Source of the DNA: Novosphingobium sp. Fuku2-ISO-50
GTDB taxonomy: Bacteria > Pseudomonadota > Alphaproteobacteria > Sphingomonadales > Sphingomonadaceae
Direction: 5' to 3'
NCBI RefSeq assembly: GCF_001519055.1
Contig: NZ_KQ954287.1
Span: forward strand, 248,001 to 312,000
Length of the DNA: 64,000 nucleotides
The notes under the pieces are model-generated. The model was not told the origin of the DNA, searched no databases, and was given only the letters and a program-made list of their open reading frames with translations. A program made the translations under genes and the position numbers. Positions 17,452 to 25,138 of this stretch are shown one piece after another (within the stretch, counting starts at the first letter, position 1; each line of letters opens with the position of its first letter).

Positions 17452-18852
17452 TTAAGCCCCCGCGACGCGCGCCAGAAACGCGTAGAAGCGTTCGTCGTCG
17501 CATTGCGTGACATTGAGCCGCAGGTAATCGCGCCATCCGCCCGCCGGGCTGAACACCGCGCCGGGGGCCAGGATGATCCCTTCGTCAAGCGCCGCGCGCG
17601 CCAGTTCCGCCGCGTCCTGCCCGCCCGGCAAGCGGACCCACAGCAACATGCCGCATTCGGGCACGGTCCAGGGCTCCATCCCCAGCGTGCGCAGCCGCCG
17701 CACCACCCGCGCCATGGCCCGCGCCAGCCGCGACCGCACCATGTCCATGTGATGCCGATACGATCCGTCGGTCAGCATCGCGCCAAGCAGTTCCGCCCCG
17801 AGCGGATTGCCGACATAGGTCGTGACGATGCGCAGATCGGCCAGCGGCTCGATCCAGTCGCGGCGCAGCGCAATATGGCCGCAACGCACGGCATTGGTCG
17901 CGGTCTTGGAAAAACTGCCGATGCGGATGACCCGGTCGAGCCCGTCGAACGCGGCATAGCGCGCGGCGATGGTATGCTCGAAATCGCTGAAAATGTCATC
18001 TTCGACGATCAGCATGTCGTGCGCTTCGGCCAGTTTGAGCACGCGATGCGCATGGGCCGCCGACAGCGTTGCCCCGGTCGGATTGTGAACCGCCGAATTG
18101 GTGATGTAGAGCCGGGGCCTCTCGCGCGCGACGACTTCGGCAAAAGCGGCCAGATCGGGGCCCGCCGGTGTCATCGGCACAGTGACGACGCGGGCCCGAT
18201 GCGCCCGCAACAGCGCCAGGAAATTGAAAAAACACGGATCGTCGACCAGCACGCAATCGCCCGGCTGCAACAGAAAGCGGCATACGAGATCGAGCGCATG
18301 CGTGCCGCTTTCGGTCAGCAGGATCTGCTCCGGGCTCGCCTCCACGCCTTGTTCGGCGAGGCGTCGGCCAAGCAGCGCGCGCATCGGCGCATGGCCGATC
18401 AGGCTGGGGTCGGCGGCGGGCAACGCAGCGCCCCGCGCCGCCGCGCGCAGCGCCTTGCGCATGGCATCGCCCGCCAGCCAGTCGGCAGGCATGGTTCCGG
18501 CCCCGGCGCGAATATGGCCGGGCAAATCCTCGATCGATTGGCGCAGCATCCATACCGGGTCGATGTCGCGCCGGGGCGCGGGCTCGACTTCGGCAAGATC
18601 GAGCGGGGCAAGCGGGGCCGCAACGAAGAATCCCGAACCCGGTCGCGCGCGAATGACCCCTTCGGCGGCAAGCCGATCATACGCTTCGACCACGGTCGAT
18701 TTCGAAAACCCGGTCGTTTCGGCCATCGCGCGGACCGAAGGCAATCGCGCGCCGGGCAAAAGCGCGCGCCGCTCGATCCGCCCCCGGATCAGCGCGATGA
18801 CCTGCCCCGTGCGCGTTTCGGGCAAAGCGGCAAAAGTGGAATCGGCGCTCAC
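17452..18852 (-). CDS. MocR/GntR-family regulator with aminotransferase-like domain
   Basis: A 466-residue PLP-dependent transcription regulator. Residues 10-80 form a GntR winged helix (ARLPSVRAMAETTGFSKSTV, then ARPGSGFFVA). Residues about 110-460 form a fold-type I aminotransferase domain with VHNPTG and SFSKTATNAVRCGH, whose lysine should bind PLP. The start is GTG 18852. It lies 64 bases upstream of the small peptide gene on the same strand, so it may be co-transcribed with it or autoregulate; it is divergent from urcA. MocR proteins usually control amino-acid, amine or vitamin B6 genes; the target here is not known. Confidence 0.9.
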   Translation of the reverse strand: MSADSTFAALPETRTGQVIALIRGRIERRALLPGARLPSVRAMAETTGFSKSTVVEAYDRLAAEGVIRARPGSGFFVAAPLAPLDLAEVEPAPRRDIDPVWMLRQSIEDLPGHIRAGAGTMPADWLAGDAMRKALRAAARGAALPAADPSLIGHAPMRALLGRRLAEQGVEASPEQILLTESGTHALDLVCRFLLQPGDCVLVDDPCFFNFLALLRAHRARVVTVPMTPAGPDLAAFAEVVARERPRLYITNSAVHNPTGATLSAAHAHRVLKLAEAHDMLIVEDDIFSDFEHTIAARYAAFDGLDRVIRIGSFSKTATNAVRCGHIALRRDWIEPLADLRIVTTYVGNPLGAELLGAMLTDGSYRHHMDMVRSRLARAMARVVRRLRTLGMEPWTVPECGMLLWVRLPGGQDAAELARAALDEGIILAPGAVFSPAGGWRDYLRLNVTQCDDERFYAFLARVAGA

Positions 18853-18898
18853 TGTACGGGCAATCCTATCAGTACGGTTTGATCATATTGTATTGATC
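18853..18898. promoter_or_regulatory. Direct repeats upstream of the MocR gene
   Basis: GTACGG occurs at 18854-18859 and 18872-18877 (18 bp apart), and TTGATC at 18879-18884 and 18893-18898 (14 bp apart). MocR regulators often bind direct repeats next to their own start, so one of these pairs is a candidate operator. TACAAT on the minus strand (18887-18892) could be a -10 box. Confidence 0.45.
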
Positions 18899-18980
18899 CG
18901 TCCCTGTCCTGACCAGCCCCCCTTGCGCGATGGGGCCCCCGGTTCAACCAGCCCGGTTCGATCAAAAGGAGACACCGATC

Positions 18981-19334
18981 ATGACCAGCCCCACCCGGCT
19001 CGACCTTTCACACACGCTCAGCCTGGTCGCATTCGCGCCCAATCTGATCGGCGCCGTGATGATCGCCATGATCGCGCTGGCTCCGGTCGCATCCGCCCAT
19101 GCACAGCCCGCCCGCGATGGCGAAACCGCGCGCGTGATCGTGCATCGCGCCGCGCCGACAACGCCCGCCGCCGCACGGGCAATCCGCCGCCGGATCGAAC
19201 GTGCCGCGCTGACCGTGTGCGGCGGGGGCGACACATCGCTCGCCGAAGTCAACCGCACGGTGCGCGCATCGGCCTGCTGGCGCGACGCGGTCGCCGGCGC
19301 GCTGGTGCAAGTGCCCGGCCAGGCGACGCAATAG
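18981..19334 (+). CDS. UrcA-family small secreted protein
   Basis: A 117-residue protein with an N-terminal hydrophobic segment (LIGAVMIAMIALAPVASAHA, about residues 24-43) that looks like a signal peptide. The mature part has two cysteines (AALTVCGGG and ASACWRDAV) in the spacing of the UrcA family, found mainly in Caulobacterales and Sphingomonadales, usually next to TonB-dependent receptors. AAAGGAG nine bases upstream fixes ATG 18981. Function unknown. Confidence 0.85.
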   Translation: MTSPTRLDLSHTLSLVAFAPNLIGAVMIAMIALAPVASAHAQPARDGETARVIVHRAAPTTPAAARAIRRRIERAALTVCGGGDTSLAEVNRTVRASACWRDAVAGALVQVPGQATQ

Positions 19335-19343
19335 TCCATTCGC

Positions 19344-19393
19344 GACAGGCGGCCAAACGTTGCATTTTTGTGATGTTTGGCCGCCAGCCTGTC
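19344..19393 (+). promoter_or_regulatory. Large inverted repeat between urcA and the TonB receptor gene
   Basis: GGCGGCCAAAC (19348-19358) pairs with GTTTGGCCGCC (19375-19385), and flanking GACAGG/CCTGTC extend the stem after a two-base bulge. The loop is 16 bases. It starts nine bases after the urcA stop and ends 50 bases before the receptor start. With no following T-run it may be a terminator relying on structure, or a leader element for the receptor. Confidence 0.55.
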
Positions 19394-19442
19394 ATATGAC
19401 GCGGCTAGCCGCCCCACGGGGACCGTGTGGGAGATTACGTCA

Positions 19443-21704
19443 ATGAGGAAACTCGCCGCACTGTTGTGCACATCGATTCTGGCCACCATGACGGCTGCCC
19501 CGGCTTTTGCCGAGACAGGCGCCGCAGCGGCTGCGCCGACCGAAGTGACCACCTCCACCGGGACAGAAGGCACCGACGTCCGCCAGATCGTTGTCACCGC
19601 CGAACGCAACCGCGCGGCATCGGATGCGCCGACCAAGGCCTCGATTCTCGAGACTCAGCCGGAATCGCTGATCACGCGCAAATTTATCGAACAATCAACG
19701 CCGGAAAGCGGTGACTACACCACCACCGTGGCGATCGCCCCTTCGGTCAACAGCTTTGGCGCAAACGGCGGCGGCGTCGGCGATGTCGGCAACGCCACGA
19801 TGCGCGGCTTTCAGGATGGCCAGTTCAACATCACGTTCGACGGGATCGCCTTTGGCGATGCGAATGACACCACCCACCATCCGGCAGCCTTTTTCCCCAG
19901 CTCAACCATCGGCACATCTGTGGTCGATCGCGGCCCGGGCGCGGCGGGCGACATGGGCCAGGCCAATTTCGGCGGCGCAATCCACCTGTTTTCGCCGCAA
20001 GTGGATGACAGGTTCGGGGTGAGCCAAAAGGCGACGTACGGCAGCTTCAACACCCAGTCTTATATCACCACGGTGCAAACCGGCGCGATCAAGGAACTGG
20101 GCGGAGCCAAGCTGTTGCTGAGCGGCGATTTCCGTTCGTCCGACGGCCAGCTTCAGGGCATGGGCGGCATTGGCCGCAATTTCCTGGGCAAGCTGGTTGT
20201 GCCGATCGGCAACGATATCACGCTGACCGCGTTCAGCTCGATCAACCACATCCGCTATAACCAGACCGACAACACTTCGGGCACGATCCTGGGCTTTGGC
20301 ATCAGCGGGGCCCAGCAGGCGGCCTACGGCATGAACTTCGGGTTGAACAACGACCCCACCGACGAACATTATGTCGGCTATAACTACGTGGTCAAGAACA
20401 CCAGCTTCAACTATCTGAACCTGAAGTGGGAAGTGGGCCACGGCGTGACCGTTGAAGACCACCTGTATTACTACACATACGACAACCAGACCGTCTCGGC
20501 ACAAAGCGCAGGCGATCTGCTCAACCCGCCGACTTCGGGCGCGGGCGCAGGAACAAGCTATTATTCGCCGGACGGTGGCACGACATATACCACGGACATC
20601 GCCGGCTATCGCAAGCAGAACAAGTACGACACTTATGGCAATATTCTGCGCGTCAACGGCGATCTCGGCTTTGGCACGCTGCGCGCGGGCGGCATGTACG
20701 AACATTCGAACGCCACGCGCTTCATCGCCAATTACGATCTGACCACCAACACGCCCGATACCACCGGCACGTATGGCTCGGCCGGAACCGCTGCGCCGAC
20801 CGCCGCACTGGCCAATTATCAGTATTACGAGCCCTCGAGCTGGAACCAGTTCCAGCTGTTTGCCGATTTTGAATGGCGCCCGCTGACCAATCTGACCGTG
20901 ACGCCGGGCATCAAGCAGTTGCATTACGTCCGCAGCGTGGACAACGCGCTGGAAACCGGCTCGACGCCCAGCGGCGCCCCTGCTTTTATCGCCAACGGCA
21001 GCCGCACTTATAACAAGACGATGTGGTTCATCACCGCCAACTACCGGGTCCAGCCCAACTGGTCGTTCTATGCCCAGGCCGCGACCGGCTTCCTCGTGCC
21101 GCCGGTCAAGACGGTGGCTGCAGTTGCCAATGGCACGGCATCGACCACCGCGCCGCAGACCACCACGACCTATCAGGTCGGATCGGTCTATACGGCGGGC
21201 AAGCTGACGGTGGATGGCGATTTCTATTACATTGACGCCAACAACGTGCTCATCCCCAACAAGCACAGCGGCTGCTTCTGCTATCTCAACACCGGCAAGG
21301 GCCGCTATTATGGCTGGGAAGCGCAAGGCGCCTACCACCTGGGCTATGGCTTTACCGCCTTTGCCAACGGCTCGATCAACATCGCCCGCGATATCGGCGA
21401 TCAGATCGATTACCAGAACGCCCCCAAGCGCACCGCCGCGTTCGGCCTGATCTATGACGATCACAAGCTGCAGGCGAGCGTGTCGGACAAGATCATCGGC
21501 CCGCAATTGGCCAGCGATCAACTGACCTGGCTCAACTCCTATTCCACGATCGACGCCTCGGTGTCGTATGACCTTGGCCGGGTAAAGCTGAAGCTGGCCG
21601 GCTTCAACCTTTCCGACAAACGCCCCCCGATCGACTTCGATGGGGTTTACACCGTCTATCAGGTTGGTCGCCAGATTCAGGCCACGATACAGGTCAAGTA
21701 CTGA
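19443..21704 (+). CDS. TonB-dependent outer-membrane receptor 1
   Basis: A 753-residue receptor with signal peptide (cut near AFA-ETG, residue 21), a TonB-box-like IVVTAERN, a plug domain to about residue 160 and a 22-strand-type barrel ending in QATIQVKY with terminal aromatic. It imports a scarce ligand with energy from TonB-ExbBD. One extracellular loop carries a Cys pair (HSGCFCYLN). The start at 19443 gives a proper signal sequence; upstream extension runs into the stem-loop. Ligand unknown; no Fur box or cobalamin riboswitch recognised. Confidence 0.92.
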   Translation: MRKLAALLCTSILATMTAAPAFAETGAAAAAPTEVTTSTGTEGTDVRQIVVTAERNRAASDAPTKASILETQPESLITRKFIEQSTPESGDYTTTVAIAPSVNSFGANGGGVGDVGNATMRGFQDGQFNITFDGIAFGDANDTTHHPAAFFPSSTIGTSVVDRGPGAAGDMGQANFGGAIHLFSPQVDDRFGVSQKATYGSFNTQSYITTVQTGAIKELGGAKLLLSGDFRSSDGQLQGMGGIGRNFLGKLVVPIGNDITLTAFSSINHIRYNQTDNTSGTILGFGISGAQQAAYGMNFGLNNDPTDEHYVGYNYVVKNTSFNYLNLKWEVGHGVTVEDHLYYYTYDNQTVSAQSAGDLLNPPTSGAGAGTSYYSPDGGTTYTTDIAGYRKQNKYDTYGNILRVNGDLGFGTLRAGGMYEHSNATRFIANYDLTTNTPDTTGTYGSAGTAAPTAALANYQYYEPSSWNQFQLFADFEWRPLTNLTVTPGIKQLHYVRSVDNALETGSTPSGAPAFIANGSRTYNKTMWFITANYRVQPNWSFYAQAATGFLVPPVKTVAAVANGTASTTAPQTTTTYQVGSVYTAGKLTVDGDFYYIDANNVLIPNKHSGCFCYLNTGKGRYYGWEAQGAYHLGYGFTAFANGSINIARDIGDQIDYQNAPKRTAAFGLIYDDHKLQASVSDKIIGPQLASDQLTWLNSYSTIDASVSYDLGRVKLKLAGFNLSDKRPPIDFDGVYTVYQVGRQIQATIQVKY

Positions 21705-21717
21705 CATTGCAGAAAGC

Positions 21718-21749
21718 AGGCCGGGGCATCCGCAAGGGCGCCCCGGCCT
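21718..21749 (+). terminator. Terminator after TonB receptor 1
   Basis: AGGCCGGGGC pairs perfectly with GCCCCGGCCT around a 12-base loop, 13 bases after the receptor stop. Confidence 0.65.
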
Positions 21750-21813
21750 TCCCGCTTGCATCAGCGCGCAGTCTCGGGCACCGGAGGGAACCCCTTTCGA
21801 TCAGCCGAGCCTG

Positions 21814-22521
21814 ATGACCGCAGCCCCCACGCCCGGCCCGTCGGCCACCCCCGAACAATTGCTGGAAGCGGGCCTTGCCCGACACCGCCTCGGCGACCAT
21901 GCCGGTGCGGCGCGGTGCTATCAATCGGCGCTGCAACGGGGCCCCAACCATGCCCCCGACCATGCCAGGGCGCTGCATCTGCTCGGCCTGGTCCATGCGC
22001 AGGCGGGCGATACCGCGCATGCGCTTGCCCTGCTCTCGCGCGCGCTGGCGCTCGCCCCCGGCCATGCCGAAGCGCACGACGATCTTGGCACGCTCTATCG
22101 CCAGATGGGCCGACACGCCGAAGCGGCAGCGTGTTATCGGCGCGCCGTTACCGCCGATGCGTCCATGGCCAAGGCGTGGGACAATCTCGGCGCGACATTG
22201 CTCACTCTCGGCGACCATCGCGGCGCCATTGAGGCCTGCGAGCGCGCGGCGACGCTCGATCCCGGACGAATCGCGGCGCATTGCAACGGCGCCCGCGCGC
22301 TATATCAGGCGGGTCGGCTCGAAGAAGCCGTGGCCGCCTGTCGCGCCGTATTGGCCCGGCGCCCGCGCCATGCCGAAGCGCAGGGGCTGCTCGGGCGCAT
22401 CCTGATGCAACTGGGCCGACCGCGCGAGGCGCTGCCCGCCTTGCAGGCGCGAGCGCGGCTTGCCCCCGGCGACGAGGCGCAAGCCGAACTGTCAGCATGC
22501 CTCGCCGAGCAAGCCACCTGA
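21814..22521 (+). CDS. Tetratricopeptide-repeat protein
   Basis: A 235-residue all-helical protein consisting of about six TPR units; typical helices are LARHRLGDHAGAARCYQSAL, DLGTLYRQMGRHAEAAACYR and LGATLLTLGDHRGAIEACER, each ending near Pro/Gly. No signal peptide or catalytic domain. TPR arrays bind other proteins. It follows receptor 1 after a terminator and may be a partner expressed separately. Start at ATG 21814, after the terminator; a longer frame begins inside the receptor gene. Partner unknown. Confidence 0.85.
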   Translation: MTAAPTPGPSATPEQLLEAGLARHRLGDHAGAARCYQSALQRGPNHAPDHARALHLLGLVHAQAGDTAHALALLSRALALAPGHAEAHDDLGTLYRQMGRHAEAAACYRRAVTADASMAKAWDNLGATLLTLGDHRGAIEACERAATLDPGRIAAHCNGARALYQAGRLEEAVAACRAVLARRPRHAEAQGLLGRILMQLGRPREALPALQARARLAPGDEAQAELSACLAEQAT

Positions 22522-22527
22522 CCCGCT

Positions 22528-24243
22528 TCAGCCGAACTCGGCCATGGCGATCGAGGGGAAATCGGCAATCAGGTCGCTGCCCATGGCCACTTGTTCGCAC
22601 TCTCCGCGTGCCAACGGCAGCGCCAGCCGCAGCCAGTGGCGCCCCAGCCCGGCCAGATGATCGGCGATCGGGCTGCCCGTTTGCCCGGACAGGCGCAGCG
22701 CGATCCAGCCGGTGGTGACCAGCGAGGCCAGTTGCAGGAACGGATAGGCCACGATCGGCGCGGTGTCCTTTGCCAATTGCCCCCGCGCCTCTTCGAGCAA
22801 AGCCAGCAGCGCCGCAAACTGTCCGGCGGCCCAATGATCGCTCGCCGCGTTCAGATCGGCGCGCGCACGATCGAGGAACGCCTGCATCGCGCGGCCCTCG
22901 TCGCCCAGCACCCGGCGCATGACCAGATCGAGCGCCTGCATCCCGCTGGTGCCTTCATAGATCGGCAGCACGCGCGCATCGCGCAGATAGCGCTCCGCCG
23001 GCCATTCGCGCGTGTACCCGGCGCCGCCGAGCACCTGGATCGCCTCGTTGGCGCAAGTCACCGCCGCCTCGGCACAGAAATTCTTGGTAATCGGCAAGAG
23101 CCAGGCCAACAGGTGCCCCGCCTCCGCCTGCGCCGCCGCATCGGGCTCGCGCGTCTGCAGGTCGCTGACCGCCGAGGCTGTCAACACCAGCCCGCGCGTG
23201 ACTTCGGCCCGCGCCGCCGCTGCAAGCAACATCCGCCGCACATCGCCATGCTGGTCGATCGGCACCGGCGGGCCATCGGGCCGCCCGCCCTGCCGCCGCT
23301 CGGACGCATAAGTCCAGGCCAGCGAAGCCGCCGCCCCCGCGATCCCCGCGCCCTGGCTGCCCACCGACAGCCGCATGCCGATGATCATCGCGAACAATTG
23401 CGGCAGGCCCCGCCCCTCGACCCCGACCAGCCACCCGCGCGCGCCTTCGAAACCCAGCGCGCATGTCGGCGAACAATGCAGCCCCAGCTTTTCCTCGATC
23501 CGGCGCACCACGACCGCGTTGCGCACGCCGTCGATCACCGAAGGCACAAGAAACAGGCTGAGCCTGCCCGCCCCCGTCACCGGATCGGTGCTGCGCGCCA
23601 GAACCATGTGGCCGATCCGCTCGGCCAGGTCATGATCGCCAAAGCTGATCCACATCTTTTCGCCGGTCACCGCCCAGGCCCCGTCATCGAGCGGCACCGC
23701 GCTGGTGCGCAGGCGCGGCACGTCGGACCCGGCATCGGCCTCCGAAATGCAGATCGTCGCGCCCCAACTGCCGTCGATCAGGCGCGGCAGCCACTCCTCG
23801 CGCATCGCCGCCGACCCGTATTTCTCGATCACCCGCGCGGCACACCGCATCGGTGTCGGCGCCATACCGAACCCGGGCGAAGCGCGGTTGAACAGTTCCT
23901 CGCACGCCGAATGCACCGCGACCGGCAGGCCCATCCCGCCGAATTCGATCGCGCCTTCGGTCCCGGTCCAGCCGCCCGCGACGAATGCGGCCCATGCCTC
24001 ATGGTGCCCGGCGGCCAGGCGGACCCGCCCATCAACCAGCGCGCACCCTTCGCCATCGGCGCGCCGCCCGAACGGAGCGATCTCGCCCTCGGCAAGCGCA
24101 CCGGCGGCGCCGATGATTTCACGCAGGAATGGCTCGTCAAAGCCATCATCAGGCGACAGCGCGGACACTCGCGCAAATTCGGGCATAGCGACAAGATGCG
24201 CCACAAGCGCCGAAACGGTCGAGGCAAAACCCAACGTATACAT
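22528..24243 (-). CDS. Long-type acyl-CoA dehydrogenase
   Basis: A 571-residue FAD flavoenzyme introducing an alpha-beta double bond into acyl-CoA. The central domain has TICISEADAGSDVPRLRT (flavin loop) and WISFGDHDLA; the catalytic glutamate is in LPIYEGTSGMQALDLV. The extra ~120 C-terminal residues place it with the large ACADs that carry an extra helical domain. It is divergent from a TetR regulator, and a 23-bp operator lies 45 bp upstream of its start, so control by that TetR is likely. Substrate unknown. The stop faces the TPR gene stop with six bases between. Confidence 0.9.
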   Translation of the reverse strand: MYTLGFASTVSALVAHLVAMPEFARVSALSPDDGFDEPFLREIIGAAGALAEGEIAPFGRRADGEGCALVDGRVRLAAGHHEAWAAFVAGGWTGTEGAIEFGGMGLPVAVHSACEELFNRASPGFGMAPTPMRCAARVIEKYGSAAMREEWLPRLIDGSWGATICISEADAGSDVPRLRTSAVPLDDGAWAVTGEKMWISFGDHDLAERIGHMVLARSTDPVTGAGRLSLFLVPSVIDGVRNAVVVRRIEEKLGLHCSPTCALGFEGARGWLVGVEGRGLPQLFAMIIGMRLSVGSQGAGIAGAAASLAWTYASERRQGGRPDGPPVPIDQHGDVRRMLLAAAARAEVTRGLVLTASAVSDLQTREPDAAAQAEAGHLLAWLLPITKNFCAEAAVTCANEAIQVLGGAGYTREWPAERYLRDARVLPIYEGTSGMQALDLVMRRVLGDEGRAMQAFLDRARADLNAASDHWAAGQFAALLALLEEARGQLAKDTAPIVAYPFLQLASLVTTGWIALRLSGQTGSPIADHLAGLGRHWLRLALPLARGECEQVAMGSDLIADFPSIAMAEFG

Positions 24244-24287
24244 CCCCCTGCACCGTGACGAGCCGATCGCGCGGGACCAGACTCATC

Positions 24288-24310
24288 CGTATCGATACGA
24301 TTGCGTATGG
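24288..24310. promoter_or_regulatory. Operator copy 1 (probable TetR site)
   Basis: A perfect 12-bp palindrome, CGTATCGATACG (24288-24299), overlaps a 14-bp repeat ATACG-ATTG-CGTAT (24295-24308). The 23-bp block matches 20 of 23 positions with the block at 32050-32072 in the same orientation. It lies between the divergent ACAD and tetR genes. Confidence 0.75.
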
Positions 24311-24423
24311 TTTGCGTCGCAGTCATGGTCAAGACCGAAAAGGGCCGCGCCATGCTCTGGACCGGACGGCAAATCGCCCCTAAACCACGGCAGCCGGGCC
24401 AATCGGCGCCAGAAAGAATTCAA

Positions 24424-25080
24424 ATGTCGGAACGTTCAACACCCAAACCGGAGACGACAACCGCAGAACCGGCGACACCGGTGCGTCGGCTGAATCGCGC
24501 CGACTGGATTCGCGCAGCGATCAACGTCATGGTCGCACGAAGCGTCGAGCAGGTCCGCGTCGAGCCGCTCGCAGTCGACCTCGGGGCTTCAAAGGGCAGT
24601 TTCTATTGGCATTTCAAGGATCGCGACGATCTGCTCGCTGCGGTCCTTGAAGAATGGCGGCTGCGCTCGACCATCGCGGTCGAAGTCCGGCTGGCACAAA
24701 GCGAGCCGAACGTGAAATTGCGCATCCTGCGCATCATGCAATTGCCGTTCCGGTCACAATCGGCCGCACGCGCGGCTGACCTCGAATTGGCGATCATGGG
24801 ATGGGCCCGCCGCTCGGACGCCGCACGCGCAGCCGTGCACGCCCTCGACGCCGCGCGGACCGCCCATCTTTGCGAGCTGTTCGAAGAACTCGAACTGTCG
24901 CACGAAGATGCCGATTTCCGGGCAAACCAGGCCTATTCGACGCTGCGCTATGTTGCGCAGCGGGGCGATATCGATCTCGCCGCGCGCAAACGCTATGTCG
25001 AACGTGTTCATCACACGCTGACAGCCGATCTTCCCGACATCCTGTCCGCGCCGACAAGGCGCGACACCGCCGCCGATTGA
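24424..25080 (+). CDS. TetR/AcrR-family transcription regulator
   Basis: A 218-residue repressor-type regulator. The N-terminal helix-turn-helix is SVEQVRVEPLAVDLGASKGS followed by FYWHFKDRDDLLAAVLEEW, the classic TetR recognition-helix signature. The C-terminal domain is variable and helical and should bind an acyl-CoA or aromatic inducer. ATG 24424 is chosen; a longer frame from 24301 begins inside the operator. The neighbouring palindrome suggests autoregulation and control of the ACAD, and the second copy suggests control of the acyl-CoA ligase operon. Confidence 0.9.
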   Translation: MSERSTPKPETTTAEPATPVRRLNRADWIRAAINVMVARSVEQVRVEPLAVDLGASKGSFYWHFKDRDDLLAAVLEEWRLRSTIAVEVRLAQSEPNVKLRILRIMQLPFRSQSAARAADLELAIMGWARRSDAARAAVHALDAARTAHLCELFEELELSHEDADFRANQAYSTLRYVAQRGDIDLAARKRYVERVHHTLTADLPDILSAPTRRDTAAD

Positions 25081-25096
25081 TCCTGAATGCATGGCA

Positions 25097-25126
25097 GGCG
25101 CCCCCTTCGCGATGGAAGGGGGCGCC
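25097..25126. terminator. Bidirectional stem-loop between tetR and TonB receptor 2
   Basis: GGCGCCCCCTTC pairs perfectly with GAAGGGGGCGCC around GCGATG. It lies between two convergent stops (25080 and 25139). There is no strong T-run on either side. Confidence 0.65.
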
Positions 25127-25138
25127 CCCCGTCAGGGA

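Noticed and set aside
18899-19442. Cobalamin riboswitch or Fur box before TonB receptor 1
   Set aside because: No B12-box or 19-bp Fur-type palindrome was found; the hairpin present does not match either.
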